Shown one piece after another: positions 33,444 through 42,091 of a stretch of 64,000 nt of DNA; the stretch's first letter is position 1, and the number at the start of each line of letters is the position of its first letter. The position numbers were made by a program, and so were the translations under genes. Origin of the DNA: Alphaproteobacteria bacterium (GTDB lineage Bacteria > Pseudomonadota > Alphaproteobacteria > JAJFFI01); contig JASJBI010000024.1 in NCBI GenBank assembly GCA_030066595.1, positions 1-64,000 on the forward strand, given 5' to 3'. The notes under the pieces were generated by a model. That model made no database searches. It had not been told where the DNA came from and worked only from the letters and a program-made list of their open reading frames with translations.

Positions 33444-33899
33444 ATGAAGCTGCAGATCGCCAGCCGCCTGGCCGTCTTCGCCGTGCTCGAACTGGCCGCG
33501 CATCCGGACCGCCAGATTTCGGCCGCCGAAATCGCGGACAAGTACGGGGTCTCGACCCACCATCTGGCCAAGGTGATGCACACGCTGGGTCGAGCCGGTC
33601 TGGTGCGGTCGGTGCGCGGTGCCGGGGGCGGCTATCAGTTCAGCGGCAACGCCAAGCGGACCACCCTGATCGATATCATCCAGTTGTTCGAGCGGGTTGG
33701 CGACGTCGAAAATGCGAGCGGCGAGCCCGGGGAGGACACTTCGGCCGGTGGGGCCCTGCGCCAAATCCTCGACGAAATCGACGATATCACGCGGGCAACA
33801 CTCAGCTCCGTGACCGTATCGACCTTGCTCAAGCTGATCGATCGCCGCGGCTCCGCCGGGCCCTCGGATGTGGGCGTCGGCGCGACTCCTTATAGCTGA
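33444..33899 (+). CDS. badM: Rrf2-family regulator without Fe-S cysteines, BadM-like
   Basis: 151 residues. Winged helix with SAAEIADKYGVSTHHLAKVM and the wing LVRSVRGAGGGYQFSGNAKR, then the dimer helix LIDIIQLFERVGD. There is no cysteine in the protein, so it cannot bind the Fe-S cluster of IscR or NsrR and must sense something else. BadM of Rhodopseudomonas is an Rrf2-type repressor of the benzoyl-CoA reductase operon. It is the obvious candidate to bind the three GTAC/AATACGTATT sites of this island, an inference that needs binding data. Confidence 0.8.
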   Translation: MKLQIASRLAVFAVLELAAHPDRQISAAEIADKYGVSTHHLAKVMHTLGRAGLVRSVRGAGGGYQFSGNAKRTTLIDIIQLFERVGDVENASGEPGEDTSAGGALRQILDEIDDITRATLSSVTVSTLLKLIDRRGSAGPSDVGVGATPYS

Positions 33900-33910
33900 T
33901 TATAGCTGAG
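33890..33910. repeat. 10-base direct repeat at the end of badM
   Basis: TATAGCTGAT followed directly by TATAGCTGAG (33891-33910). The first copy contains the badM stop. Too short to interpret; probably a small slippage duplication. Confidence 0.5.
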
Positions 33911-33946
33911 TCTGATGCCCGCTTTGACGCGTTCGGTCTGCCCGTT

Positions 33947-33960
33947 TTGATCGATATCAA
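33947..33960 (+). promoter_or_regulatory. perfect FNR/Dnr box upstream of the hemerythrin gene
   Basis: TTGATCGATATCAA matches the consensus TTGAT-N4-ATCAA at every fixed position. At the class II distance the start is near 33995 with TAGCCT (33983-33988) as a weak -10. The gene begins at about 34165, leaving a long leader of about 170 bases in which I see no obvious riboswitch or open frame. Confidence 0.7.
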
Positions 33961-34164
33961 AGACGCTGGCACGCGCCGGGATTAGCCTCCCTCCCGACAA
34001 CGAGAAAGGCCGTCTTGCTCGGTGCGGCTTCCCCGCGCCGCAGGGACGGCGGGGCGCATTGGGAGCGGAACGCGATCCAGCGATATGAAAGCGATCGGGC
34101 CCAACCGGAACACTTCGGTACCGCGCCCATGCGGTAGCCAGAAAGGAGGCCTGCCGGACGCACC

Positions 34165-34722
34165 GTGATGCCTGCAGCCATGACGACAGCGATTGCCTTC
34201 CAGACACCCTGCGAACCCCGCGATTTCCTGGATCCGCTGGAGTTCCTTCTGGCCGACCATCACCGTCAGAGGTCGCTGTGCGATACGCTCGACGCGTTGG
34301 CCGAGGGGCCGGTCGACGGAGACACGCCGGCGACAGTCGAGGCCGTGCTGAGCTATCTCATCGAGGTCATGCCGCTGCATATCGCCGACGAGGAAGAAGA
34401 CCTGTTCCCCTTGCTGGCCCGGCGTTCGCGGCCGACCGACGGGTTCGACGACATCGTGACCGTCCTGCGCGCCGAGCATCAGGCAGACGAGGAACTGTTC
34501 GAACCGGTGATCGACGCGATCCGACGGCTGACCGATCCCGAAAGCCCGGTGCGATCGCGCCATATCCGGCCAGTGCCGGCCTTTGCCGAGGCCCAGCGCC
34601 GTCATCTTGCTTGGGAGAACGCGGTGGTTCTGCCACTGGCCCGCAAGCGCCTTGCCGCGGCCGATCTGGTCGATCTGGGCCGCGCCATGGCGGCGCGCCG
34701 CGGCCTCGCCTATCCGGACTGA
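34165..34722 (+). CDS. hemerythrin HHE-domain protein
   Basis: 185 residues; possible starts are GTG 34165, ATG 34168 and ATG 34180, with AAAGGAGG at 34142-34149 somewhat far upstream. Ligands in LLADHHRQRSLCDTL, LHIADEEEDLFP, LRAEHQADEELF and RRHLAWENAVVLPLA define the HHE hemerythrin fold. It is preceded by a perfect FNR/Dnr box, so it is likely induced under anaerobic or NO conditions. The role may be NO/O2 binding or Fe-S protection. It is the third hemerythrin in 26 kb. Confidence 0.85.
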   Translation: MMPAAMTTAIAFQTPCEPRDFLDPLEFLLADHHRQRSLCDTLDALAEGPVDGDTPATVEAVLSYLIEVMPLHIADEEEDLFPLLARRSRPTDGFDDIVTVLRAEHQADEELFEPVIDAIRRLTDPESPVRSRHIRPVPAFAEAQRRHLAWENAVVLPLARKRLAAADLVDLGRAMAARRGLAYPD

Positions 34723-34821
34723 GCCGACCGTCTCCGATACCTAGTTCCTCAGCTTCCTCGACGCCCTCGACGCCTTCGCCCCCGCGGTGTAATCAAGGAG
34801 TGGGCAAAACGGGGTCTGGGC

Positions 34822-35484
34822 ATGATCACCGCGGAGCGTAGGCGTCGCTGGTACCACTATTACACCGAAAAGCGCATCGTCCATCAGTGGTTCCAAGTGC
34901 ATCTCTTGGAGGGGCTCGGCGTTGAGACGGTGCTGGAGGTAGGCCCGAACCTGGGCCTGGTGACGGCCATGTTGACCAATGCGGGCTATGACGTGACCAC
35001 CCTGGACATCGTCCCTGCGGAACTGTCGAACGGAGCGTCGGACCATATCCAGGCGGATCTGCTGGAGCTGGACCCGACCCGGATTCGCGGCTTCGACTGC
35101 ATTCTGTGCTGCGAAACGCTCGAGCATCTGCACTGGGACCGGGTCGGCGATGTGCTCGACGCCTTCGCCGCTTCGGACGCCCGCTGGCTGGTGCTCTCGG
35201 TCCCCTACGAAGGCACGCAGATGGGGCTTTACCTGTACGCCAACGCGCATATGGTCCGGAAGCGGTCTTTCTTCAAACATCTGAAGTTTCTCAAGCCGTT
35301 CCAGATCTCCGATCCCGACGCCATCGACGCCCACAAGTGGGAGGTCGGCTATAAGGGCTACAGCCTCAAGACCCTCCGGGACCGAGTCCAGGAACACGGC
35401 TGGACGGTCGCGAGACAAGACTTCACCTCGGGCTGCCGGTCGGTCTTTCTGGTATGCCGCAATCGCGCGGCGGCGAACGGCTAG
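34822..35484 (+). CDS. class I SAM-dependent methyltransferase
   Basis: 220 residues from ATG 34822. SAM motif I VLEVGPNLGLVTAML (about 38-52), acidic TLDIVPAE, and the motif IV region CILCCETLEHL. Immediately followed by the sulfotransferase gene (1-base gap), so it probably modifies the same, unknown, cell-surface or secreted molecule. Substrate not predictable. Confidence 0.82.
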   Translation: MITAERRRRWYHYYTEKRIVHQWFQVHLLEGLGVETVLEVGPNLGLVTAMLTNAGYDVTTLDIVPAELSNGASDHIQADLLELDPTRIRGFDCILCCETLEHLHWDRVGDVLDAFAASDARWLVLSVPYEGTQMGLYLYANAHMVRKRSFFKHLKFLKPFQISDPDAIDAHKWEVGYKGYSLKTLRDRVQEHGWTVARQDFTSGCRSVFLVCRNRAAANG

Positions 35485-35485
35485 A

Positions 35486-36328
35486 ATGGCGCGGCTCGGA
35501 CAGCGGCTCGAACGGGCGGTCAAGACCACCTCGGTGCGCTTTCTGCGGGCCAATCTCCGGTTCAAGCGGGCCTTCCGTCGGCGCGGCCGGACCGTCTTCA
35601 TCACCGCCATGCCGAAAAGCGCCTCGACCTTTCTGGTCGCGACGCTGGCCGAGGTCACCGGCTTTCTGCAGCATTTCCTGGGCTACGACTTCCTCAACGA
35701 GCAGGACCTCTATCTGCCGAGGCTGATCGACGCCTACGATATGGACGTGGTCGCCCATCAGCACACCCGCGCCACGCCCAAGAACCTCGAGCTCATGCAG
35801 AATTTCGCCATCCGGCCGGTGGTGCTGACCCGCCCGTTGCCCGATATTGCGGTCAGTCTGCTGGACCATATCCATCGGGAATCGCGCATCACCTCGGTCT
35901 TCCATCCCGGGCCCGATTTCGGCGCGCTCTCCCGGGACCGGCAGCTCGACGCGGTGGTCGACCTGGCCATGCCGTGGTTCGTTCAGTTCTATGCCGGCTG
36001 GCGCGAGGCGACGGAGGCGGGTGCGGTCGAAATCCTGTTTCTGGACTATGCCGAGCTGGTCGGCGCCCCGGAGGAGACGGTCGCCCGGGTTCTCGCCTTC
36101 CACGAGCTGCCCGCCCCACCCGAGGCGGAGATCGCCGAGGCCGTGGCGCGGGTCCAGGGCGGGGGACGGGCGCGGTTCAACAAGGGCGTGACGGGGCGCG
36201 GCGCGGCCGGCCTTAGCCCGGCCCAACATGATCGCCTCGCGGCACTTGTCCGCCACTATCCGGCGGTCGACTTCGGCCCGGTCCTGCCGCCGGCGCTGCC
36301 GTCGGCGGCGGTGGCGCCGGGCCGTTAA
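35486..36328 (+). CDS. sulfotransferase-family protein
   Basis: 280 residues. 5'-PAPS-binding loop FITAMPKSASTFL (about residues 37-49) and the 3'-phosphate region LTRPLPDIAVSLLDHI; the C-terminal FNKGVTGRGAAGLS is typical of the family's PAPS-binding tail. Would sulfate a carbohydrate or lipid. Coupled to the methyltransferase upstream and followed at a distance by a GT39-like membrane glycosyltransferase, a surface-glycoconjugate context. Confidence 0.82.
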   Translation: MARLGQRLERAVKTTSVRFLRANLRFKRAFRRRGRTVFITAMPKSASTFLVATLAEVTGFLQHFLGYDFLNEQDLYLPRLIDAYDMDVVAHQHTRATPKNLELMQNFAIRPVVLTRPLPDIAVSLLDHIHRESRITSVFHPGPDFGALSRDRQLDAVVDLAMPWFVQFYAGWREATEAGAVEILFLDYAELVGAPEETVARVLAFHELPAPPEAEIAEAVARVQGGGRARFNKGVTGRGAAGLSPAQHDRLAALVRHYPAVDFGPVLPPALPSAAVAPGR

Positions 36329-36404
36329 CCCTCTGGTAAGACTTGGGCGATATGCCTGTCGCTGAGGGCGTCCGTCCGGACGCTGGCACTTCGATGAGGT
36401 CGAC

Positions 36405-36677
36405 ATGCCGCGTGCCGCTCGCAAGACCACGGCAAGATCCGCCCCCGCGGCGGCTGACCGGAGATCTCCCTGGGCCGCGCTGGTCCAGCGCGAGGATCGT
36501 GTCGCGCGCGCGGCCCTGCTGGGTCTGGCCGCCGACGCCATCAGGCGGACCTCGCGTCAGGACATGCCGGAGCCCATGGAAACGGCAGATCTATCGTCCC
36601 TCTTGGCGCAGAGCCGCAAGATCCAGTGGCAAGTGCTGGACGGAGCCCGGATCGGCACGCTCGACAGCCCGTCCTGA
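36405..36677 (+). CDS. small hypothetical protein
   Basis: 90 residues from ATG 36405. Basic N-terminal third (MPRAARKTTARS) and an amphipathic helical middle (LLGLAADAIRRTSRQD, SLLAQSRKIQWQVLDGARIG). No family recognised. Orientation agrees with the sulfotransferase and glycosyltransferase genes on either side. Could be spurious; support is limited to length and position. Confidence 0.4.
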   Translation: MPRAARKTTARSAPAAADRRSPWAALVQREDRVARAALLGLAADAIRRTSRQDMPEPMETADLSSLLAQSRKIQWQVLDGARIGTLDSPS

Positions 36678-36840
36678 GCGATCGCCGCCGCAAACGCCCG
36701 AGCCACGTTTCCGCAAGTCTGATCCTGGACAGCACAGCTCTGACCGCTGCGTTGCCTCTTTTCTGCCGGCGGGAACGGTGATACATCCGCCGAGCGCCAC
36801 CGGGGCGCGCTTGGGCCACTGTGTTCGCTGACACTCGCTG

Positions 36841-38379
36841 ATGTTTGCAACCGCGCTCGACAGGAACTGGCGGGCGATCAGCTCCCCGCGCGGCTTCGTC
36901 CTGTTCATCGCCGGCTTCATCACGCTCGTCCTCGTGCTGCGCTATGCCCTGTTTCCGGGCGCCTCCAGCGACGACGCCGAAATGCTGGTGCTGGCGCAGA
37001 GCTTCGAGGGCCTCTACAAGCCGGGTCAGCCGCCGCTGCTGAACTGGATCCTCGCCACGGTCTTCGCCGCTGTCGGGCCGAGCCTTGGGGTTCTGGTGTT
37101 GGTCAAGGCGCTGATCGTGCTGGCCACCTATCTGTTCCTGTATGGTTCCGCCCGGATCCTGTTGGCCGACCCGCGCCGCGCGGCCCTGGCGGCCGCCTCG
37201 CCACTCTTGATTTACCTCGTGGCCTGGGACGGGCTGTTCAACTACAGCCACACCGTCTCCATGACCGCGGTGGCGTCGGCGACTTTGTGGGCGATGCTGC
37301 GTTTGCGCCGGCGGGGCGGTCTCGCCGAATACCTGCTGCTCGGCCTGCTGCTCGGCCTCGGCGTGCAGACCAAGTACAACTTCGCCATCTTTGCCGCGGG
37401 CTTGCTGGCAGCGGGCTTCGCTGATGGTGTCCTGCGCCAAAGGCTCGCCAAGCCCGGATCCCTGCTCTCGGTCCTGGCCGCGAGCCTCCTCGCCGCGCCG
37501 CATTTCCTTTGGCTCTTTGTGAACCGGGAGGCTGTCACCCAGGCCTTCGACGCGGCCTTTCGCGATACCGGCGACAGCAGTTGGCTCGGCGGCGTGCTCT
37601 CGGGCCTCGGCGCGCTGGGCGACGGCGTCATAGGCTTCCTGCTGCCGCTGCCGATCATCCTGATCGCCCTGTTTCCCCAAGTGCTGCGGCCGGTACGCGG
37701 GGTCGAATCCGAGCGGCGCTGGGCCGATCGTTTCCTGCTGATACATATGGCGGTCATGCTGGCGATGCTGATCGGATCGGTCTTGTTCGGCGGTGTCAGT
37801 CACTTTCGCAATCACTATTTCTTTGTCTTCATCGTCTTCCCGCTCTGGTTCTTCGCCCGACTCGAGCTGGTCGCAGTTAAGGAGATCGCTTGCAAGCGCT
37901 ATGCCGCGGTTCTGTCGATCTGCGCTCTCGGCATCGCGCTCGGCGTGGTCGGCAAGTTCTTCGCCGAGCCGCATGGTTGCAAGCGCTGCTATCTGCACAT
38001 TCCCTACCCGGAGGTGGCGGCGCAGATCCGAGAGGCCGGGTTCTCGCACGGCACGGTGATCATGCGCGGCCAGTTCGTGCAGATCGGCGGCAACCTGTGG
38101 ATCGAGTTTCCCGAGGCCCGAATCATCACGCAGAAGTTCCGCTATTCCTATGTGCCGCCATTGCGCCGAGGGGACGGCCAATGCCTGTTCGTCTGGACCG
38201 AGAAGGTGCCGCCGGACGATGTTCAGAACCTGAAGACCTACGCGAGAGTGGAACATGGCGTGGTCGTGCCTGCCGACGCACCGGTGCGGGAGGCTTCGGC
38301 CCCGTTTCGCATGGCGCCGGACCGGATCTACCGGCTGTTCTATATCCTGCTGCCGGAGGGCAGCGGCACCTGCCGCTAG
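36841..38379 (+). CDS. membrane glycosyltransferase, GT39/ArnT-like
   Basis: 512 residues. About 11 transmembrane helices after a first loop with the acidic motif PGASSDDAEMLVLAQ (about 39-53), the DD/DE signature of PMT/ArnT-type glycosyltransferases that use polyprenyl-phosphate sugars. SHTVSMTAVASATL and KYNFAIFAAG follow in the expected places. A C-terminal soluble domain of about 130 residues contains CKRCYLHIPYPEVA. Probably transfers a sugar to lipid A, protein or polysaccharide in the periplasm. Confidence 0.75.
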   Translation: MFATALDRNWRAISSPRGFVLFIAGFITLVLVLRYALFPGASSDDAEMLVLAQSFEGLYKPGQPPLLNWILATVFAAVGPSLGVLVLVKALIVLATYLFLYGSARILLADPRRAALAAASPLLIYLVAWDGLFNYSHTVSMTAVASATLWAMLRLRRRGGLAEYLLLGLLLGLGVQTKYNFAIFAAGLLAAGFADGVLRQRLAKPGSLLSVLAASLLAAPHFLWLFVNREAVTQAFDAAFRDTGDSSWLGGVLSGLGALGDGVIGFLLPLPIILIALFPQVLRPVRGVESERRWADRFLLIHMAVMLAMLIGSVLFGGVSHFRNHYFFVFIVFPLWFFARLELVAVKEIACKRYAAVLSICALGIALGVVGKFFAEPHGCKRCYLHIPYPEVAAQIREAGFSHGTVIMRGQFVQIGGNLWIEFPEARIITQKFRYSYVPPLRRGDGQCLFVWTEKVPPDDVQNLKTYARVEHGVVVPADAPVREASAPFRMAPDRIYRLFYILLPEGSGTCR

Positions 38380-38495
38380 TCACGCTCGCGCCGGTTCGGC
38401 GAGACGAATTGTCGCTCTGTCCCGCGGCCGCGAGTGTACTTAACTCAGGGGTTGGTCCTATTCTGAGGGCTGCCGAAAGTTAGCAGGAGCACGGA

Positions 38496-39872
38496 ATGGA
38501 CTTTGATACGCTGCTTCTGTCGCGCATCCAGTTCGCCTTCACGGTGGGCTTTCACATCCTGTTTCCGACCCTGACCATCGGGTTGGCGAGCTTTCTCGTC
38601 GTCCTCGAGGCGCGCTGGCTCATGAGCGGCAAGCGTCGGCGCGTCTTCATGCAGCTCTACGAATTCTGGGTCAAGATCTTCGCACTGGCGTTCGGCATGG
38701 GCGTGGTCTCGGGGGTGGTGCTGTCTTACGAATTCGGCACCAATTTCAGCCGTTTCTCCGAGATCACCGGCAACGTGCTGGGCCCGCTCTTGAGCTACGA
38801 GGTGTTGACCGCGTTTTTTCTGGAGGCGGGCTTCCTGGGCATCATGCTGTTCGGCCGCAAGCGGGTCGGCGCCCGGCTGCACTTCTTCGCGACCCTCATG
38901 GTCGCCATCGGCACGATCATCTCGTCCTTCTGGATCCTCTCCGCGAACTCCTGGATGCACACGCCGGCAGGATATGCGGTCGTCGACGGCCGTTTCGTGG
39001 TCACCGACTGGCTCGCCGTCGTCTTCAACCCGTCCTTTCCCTATCGCCTGGTGCATATGCTGTTGGCGAGCTATCTGGCGGCAGGCTTCGTGGTCGCCGC
39101 GGTCTCGGCCTGGTACCTGCTGCGCCGGCGGCACGAGAACTTCGCGCGCAACGGCTTCAGCATGGCCATGTGGCTGATCCTCGTCCTCGCGCCGCTGCAG
39201 ATCCTGGTTGGCGACCTGCACGGGCTCAACGCCCAGCGGCATCAACCGATCAAGGTTGCCGCCATGGAGGGCCTGTGGGAGACGCGCACCCGCGCGCCGC
39301 TGGTGCTGTTCGCCTGGCCGGATGTGCAGGAACAGCGCAATCGCTTCGCCGTCGAGATCCCGGGCGGAGCCAGCCTGATCCTGAAGCATGATCTGGACGG
39401 CACGGTGCTCGGTCTCGACCAGGTGCCGCCCGAGGACTGGCCGAACGTGCCGCTGGTCTTTTTCTCGTTCCGGATCATGGTCGGGATCGGCCTGTTCCTG
39501 GCGCTGATCGCGGTCTGGTCCGCCGTGGCGCGCGCGCGCGGCGGTTTCTACAAGGACCGTTGGCTGATGCGTGGCACCATGCTGGCGGCGCCGCTGACCT
39601 TCGTCGCCACGCTGGCCGGCTGGGTCGTGGCCGAGACCGGGCGGCAGCCCTGGACGGTGCAGGGCCTGCTGCGGACCAGCGAATCGGTCTCGCCGATCGC
39701 CCCGGAAGCGGTCATGACCACGCTGGTCGCCTTTGTCTTGGTCTATGGCGTGCTCTTCGTCCTGTTCCTGGTCTATCTGCTGCGGATGGTCCGCAAGGGG
39801 CCCGACGAGGTGGCGGAGGCTGCCGAGGCCCCCCGCGCCCGCATCGGCGCGATCGTCCAGCCGGCGGAGTAG
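38496..39872 (+). CDS. cydA: cytochrome bd-type (cyanide-insensitive) ubiquinol oxidase subunit I
   Basis: 458 residues. MDFDTLLLSRIQFAFTVGFH places heme b595 ligand His at about 20; LVHMLLASYLAAGF carries the b558 His and VFFSFRIMVGIG the Met ligand. The quinol loop between helices 6 and 7 is short, so this is the CIO (CioA) branch rather than the long-loop E. coli type. A quinol-oxidising, non-proton-pumping, high-affinity terminal oxidase. 12 bases before cydB. No clear regulatory box in 38380-38495. Confidence 0.93.
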   Translation: MDFDTLLLSRIQFAFTVGFHILFPTLTIGLASFLVVLEARWLMSGKRRRVFMQLYEFWVKIFALAFGMGVVSGVVLSYEFGTNFSRFSEITGNVLGPLLSYEVLTAFFLEAGFLGIMLFGRKRVGARLHFFATLMVAIGTIISSFWILSANSWMHTPAGYAVVDGRFVVTDWLAVVFNPSFPYRLVHMLLASYLAAGFVVAAVSAWYLLRRRHENFARNGFSMAMWLILVLAPLQILVGDLHGLNAQRHQPIKVAAMEGLWETRTRAPLVLFAWPDVQEQRNRFAVEIPGGASLILKHDLDGTVLGLDQVPPEDWPNVPLVFFSFRIMVGIGLFLALIAVWSAVARARGGFYKDRWLMRGTMLAAPLTFVATLAGWVVAETGRQPWTVQGLLRTSESVSPIAPEAVMTTLVAFVLVYGVLFVLFLVYLLRMVRKGPDEVAEAAEAPRARIGAIVQPAE

Positions 39873-39883
39873 GGGAGCCAGCC

Positions 39884-40912
39884 ATGCCCATCGTCCTCGA
39901 CTTGACGCTGATCTGGGCCGGGATCATCGCCTTCGGGATCATTATGTATGTGTTGTTGGACGGCTTCGATCTGGGCATCGGCATCCTGTTCCCCTGGGTC
40001 GCCGACGACGTCGACCGGGACGTCATGATGAACAGCGTCGCGCCCGTCTGGGACGGCAACGAGACCTGGCTGGTGCTCGGCGGTGCGGCCTTGTTCGGGG
40101 CCTTTCCCCTGGCCTACAGCGTGCTGCTGCCGGCGCTCTACCTGCCGCTGATGCTGATGCTGTTCGCCTTGATCTTGCGCGGCGTGTCCTTCGAGTTCCG
40201 CTTCAAGGCCGAGGGCCGCGGCCGGGCGATGTGGAGCGCCGCATTCGCGCTGGGCTCGACGATCGCCGCCTTTGCCCAGGGCGCTACGCTGGGCGCCTTC
40301 GTCCAAGGCGTCCGGGTCGAGGCCGAGCCCGGCACGGCACCGGCCTTCGCGGGCGGTGCCTTCGACTGGTTCAGCCTGTTCAGCGCCGCCACAGGATTCG
40401 CGGTGGTCTTCGGCTACGCGCTCCTGGGCGCGAGCTGGCTGATCATCAAGACCGAAGGTCAGCTGCAGGAGTGGAGCCGGGCGATTGCCGGGCGCCTGCT
40501 CTACGTGGTGCTGTTCTTCATGCTGCTGGTGAGCGTCGCCACTCCGTATCTCGAGCCCGCGATCGCTGAGCGCTGGTTCAGCCTACCGAACTTCTACTAT
40601 CTGTCGCCGGTGCCTCTCTTGACCGCGGGGTTTGCGGCGGGCCTGTGGTGGGCCCTCAAGCGCGGGCGCGAGGTGCTGCCCTTCGTCTGCAGCGTCGGGC
40701 TGTTCCTGCTCGGCTTCGCCGGCCTCGCGGTGAGTGTCCTGCCCTATGTGGTGCCGCGCAGCCTGACCATCTGGGAGGCCGCGGCCCCGCCCGAATCCCA
40801 GATCTTCCTGCTGGTGGGCGTCCTGGTGCTGATCCCGGTGATCCTCGGCTACACCACCTATGCCTATGGCGTGTTCCGCGGCAAGGTGCGAGCCGAGGAC
40901 GGCTATCACTGA
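39884..40912 (+). CDS. cydB: cytochrome bd-type ubiquinol oxidase subunit II
   Basis: 342 residues from ATG 39884; a longer open frame from 39560 lies in cydA. MYVLLDGFDLGIGILFPWV, DGNETWLVLGGAALFGAFP and QGATLGAFVQGV are standard CydB segments. Partner of CydA in the quinol oxidase. Followed 1 base later by the DUF2474 microprotein. Confidence 0.94.
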   Translation: MPIVLDLTLIWAGIIAFGIIMYVLLDGFDLGIGILFPWVADDVDRDVMMNSVAPVWDGNETWLVLGGAALFGAFPLAYSVLLPALYLPLMLMLFALILRGVSFEFRFKAEGRGRAMWSAAFALGSTIAAFAQGATLGAFVQGVRVEAEPGTAPAFAGGAFDWFSLFSAATGFAVVFGYALLGASWLIIKTEGQLQEWSRAIAGRLLYVVLFFMLLVSVATPYLEPAIAERWFSLPNFYYLSPVPLLTAGFAAGLWWALKRGREVLPFVCSVGLFLLGFAGLAVSVLPYVVPRSLTIWEAAAPPESQIFLLVGVLVLIPVILGYTTYAYGVFRGKVRAEDGYH

Positions 40913-40913
40913 G

Positions 40914-41024
40914 ATGCCTATGCCCGGGCGCTATCGTCGCGTCGCCTGGTTCCTGGCGCTCTATCTGGCCGCGCTCTTGACCGTGGCCGCGGTCACCTAC
41001 GGACTGCGCGCGCTGCTGTTCTAA
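40914..41024 (+). CDS. DUF2474 cytochrome bd-associated microprotein
   Basis: 36 residues (start MPMPGRYRRVAWFLALYLA, end GLRALLF). A short basic N-terminus followed by one transmembrane helix, the layout of the DUF2474/CydX-like proteins encoded after cydB that stabilise the oxidase. ATG 40914 is 1 base after the cydB stop. A decayed copy of this gene is found at 42092-42194. Confidence 0.8.
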   Translation: MPMPGRYRRVAWFLALYLAALLTVAAVTYGLRALLF

Positions 41025-41039
41025 GCGGCCTGGGCCGCG
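40926..41039. repeat. long direct repeat, copy 1
   Basis: Covers most of the DUF2474 gene plus 15 bases after it. It aligns with 42092-42210 with scattered substitutions and a small insertion; the last 20 bases, TCTAAGCGGCCTGGGCCGCG, are identical. The two copies flank the 255-residue membrane-protein gene. Confidence 0.75.
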
Positions 41040-41249
41040 CGGTCATCGAAGCCAAGGCGGCCGCAGAGCCAACCTAACTCTGACTCACTCCCGCGCTGAC
41101 GAATGTTCGGCGGCAGCCGCTGCCGACCGACAAGAGAACACAGGCGAGCCGGAAGCGGTGGCGCAATCGGGCAAGCACGAGAGCATAGGTCGGTAGTACA
41201 TGCCCTGTGCATGGGATTGTGCTCACCTTGGTCGTTCAAGGTATGACAA

Positions 41250-42017
41250 ATGCCAGATAGCGGCGTGCAGCAACCATTGTCGCCTGCGCCGGACGCGCCA
41301 AGCTGGCTCACGGTCTGGCTGCCCGTACTCATTTTCATCGCCGTTTATGCGCTGCGGTTGCTCGACCGAGACAACACTTTGGTGTCGTTATGGATCGACA
41401 GCGAGTACGGCGCCGTCGAGAACGGAACCGTGTTACTGCTTCTCATTGCGGTCGCTTTCCTGTTGCCGGCCTACGTCAATCGGAAGCGCCTGCCGCATCG
41501 CGCACTGGGCTGGTGGCTGCTCGCCTGCATTATCGGCTGCCTGTTCTTTGCCGGTGAAGAAGCGAGCTGGGGGCAGCATTGGTTCGGCTGGGAAAGCCCC
41601 GAATTCTTTCGCGACCACAACCGACACGGCGAGACAAACTTGCACAACATCGGCTTGCAGACGACAAGCCGAATTCCGAAGTTCATCCTCTCTGCCGGTA
41701 TCGTTGCGCTCGGCCTGATCGTGCCATTAATCCAAAGGCGGCGGCGCATTGCGTTCGATCCGGTCACAAACAGGCTCTATTGGTTTCTGCCGACAAGCGC
41801 GGGGATGGTCTGGGTTGTCTTTCTCATCATCACCAGGCTGATCGAGCGCGCCAAGACCTGGTCCGAGATTGACAGTCTCGCCTTCGCGCTGAACCTCAAA
41901 GAAGTCAACGAGTTGTTTCTGGCCGGGTTTATCCTGGTCTACTCCGTGTCCCTGTGGCGGCGTCTGCGTCACTTCCAACCGGCCTTGCAGGGACCTCTGG
42001 CCGCGGCCACAACCTGA
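41250..42017 (+). CDS. conserved membrane protein with GEEASWGQ motif
   Basis: 255 residues, about 6 transmembrane helices (near 22-38, 55-75, 86-105, 147-165, 180-200, 222-240). The motif FFAGEEASWGQHWFGWESPE followed by ETNLHNIG is shared by a family of uncharacterised bacterial membrane proteins. Two ATPs-type or redox motifs are absent. The base composition looks less GC-rich than the surrounding genes, and the gene sits between two copies of a DUF2474-derived repeat, so it may be an acquired insert. Function unknown. Confidence 0.75.
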   Translation: MPDSGVQQPLSPAPDAPSWLTVWLPVLIFIAVYALRLLDRDNTLVSLWIDSEYGAVENGTVLLLLIAVAFLLPAYVNRKRLPHRALGWWLLACIIGCLFFAGEEASWGQHWFGWESPEFFRDHNRHGETNLHNIGLQTTSRIPKFILSAGIVALGLIVPLIQRRRRIAFDPVTNRLYWFLPTSAGMVWVVFLIITRLIERAKTWSEIDSLAFALNLKEVNELFLAGFILVYSVSLWRRLRHFQPALQGPLAAATT

Positions 42018-42091
42018 TCAGCGGCAGTCGCCGAGGCCTTCCGTCGGCACGATGAAGTCAAGGCGGAAGCGGCGGTCGGCACCATGATCAG

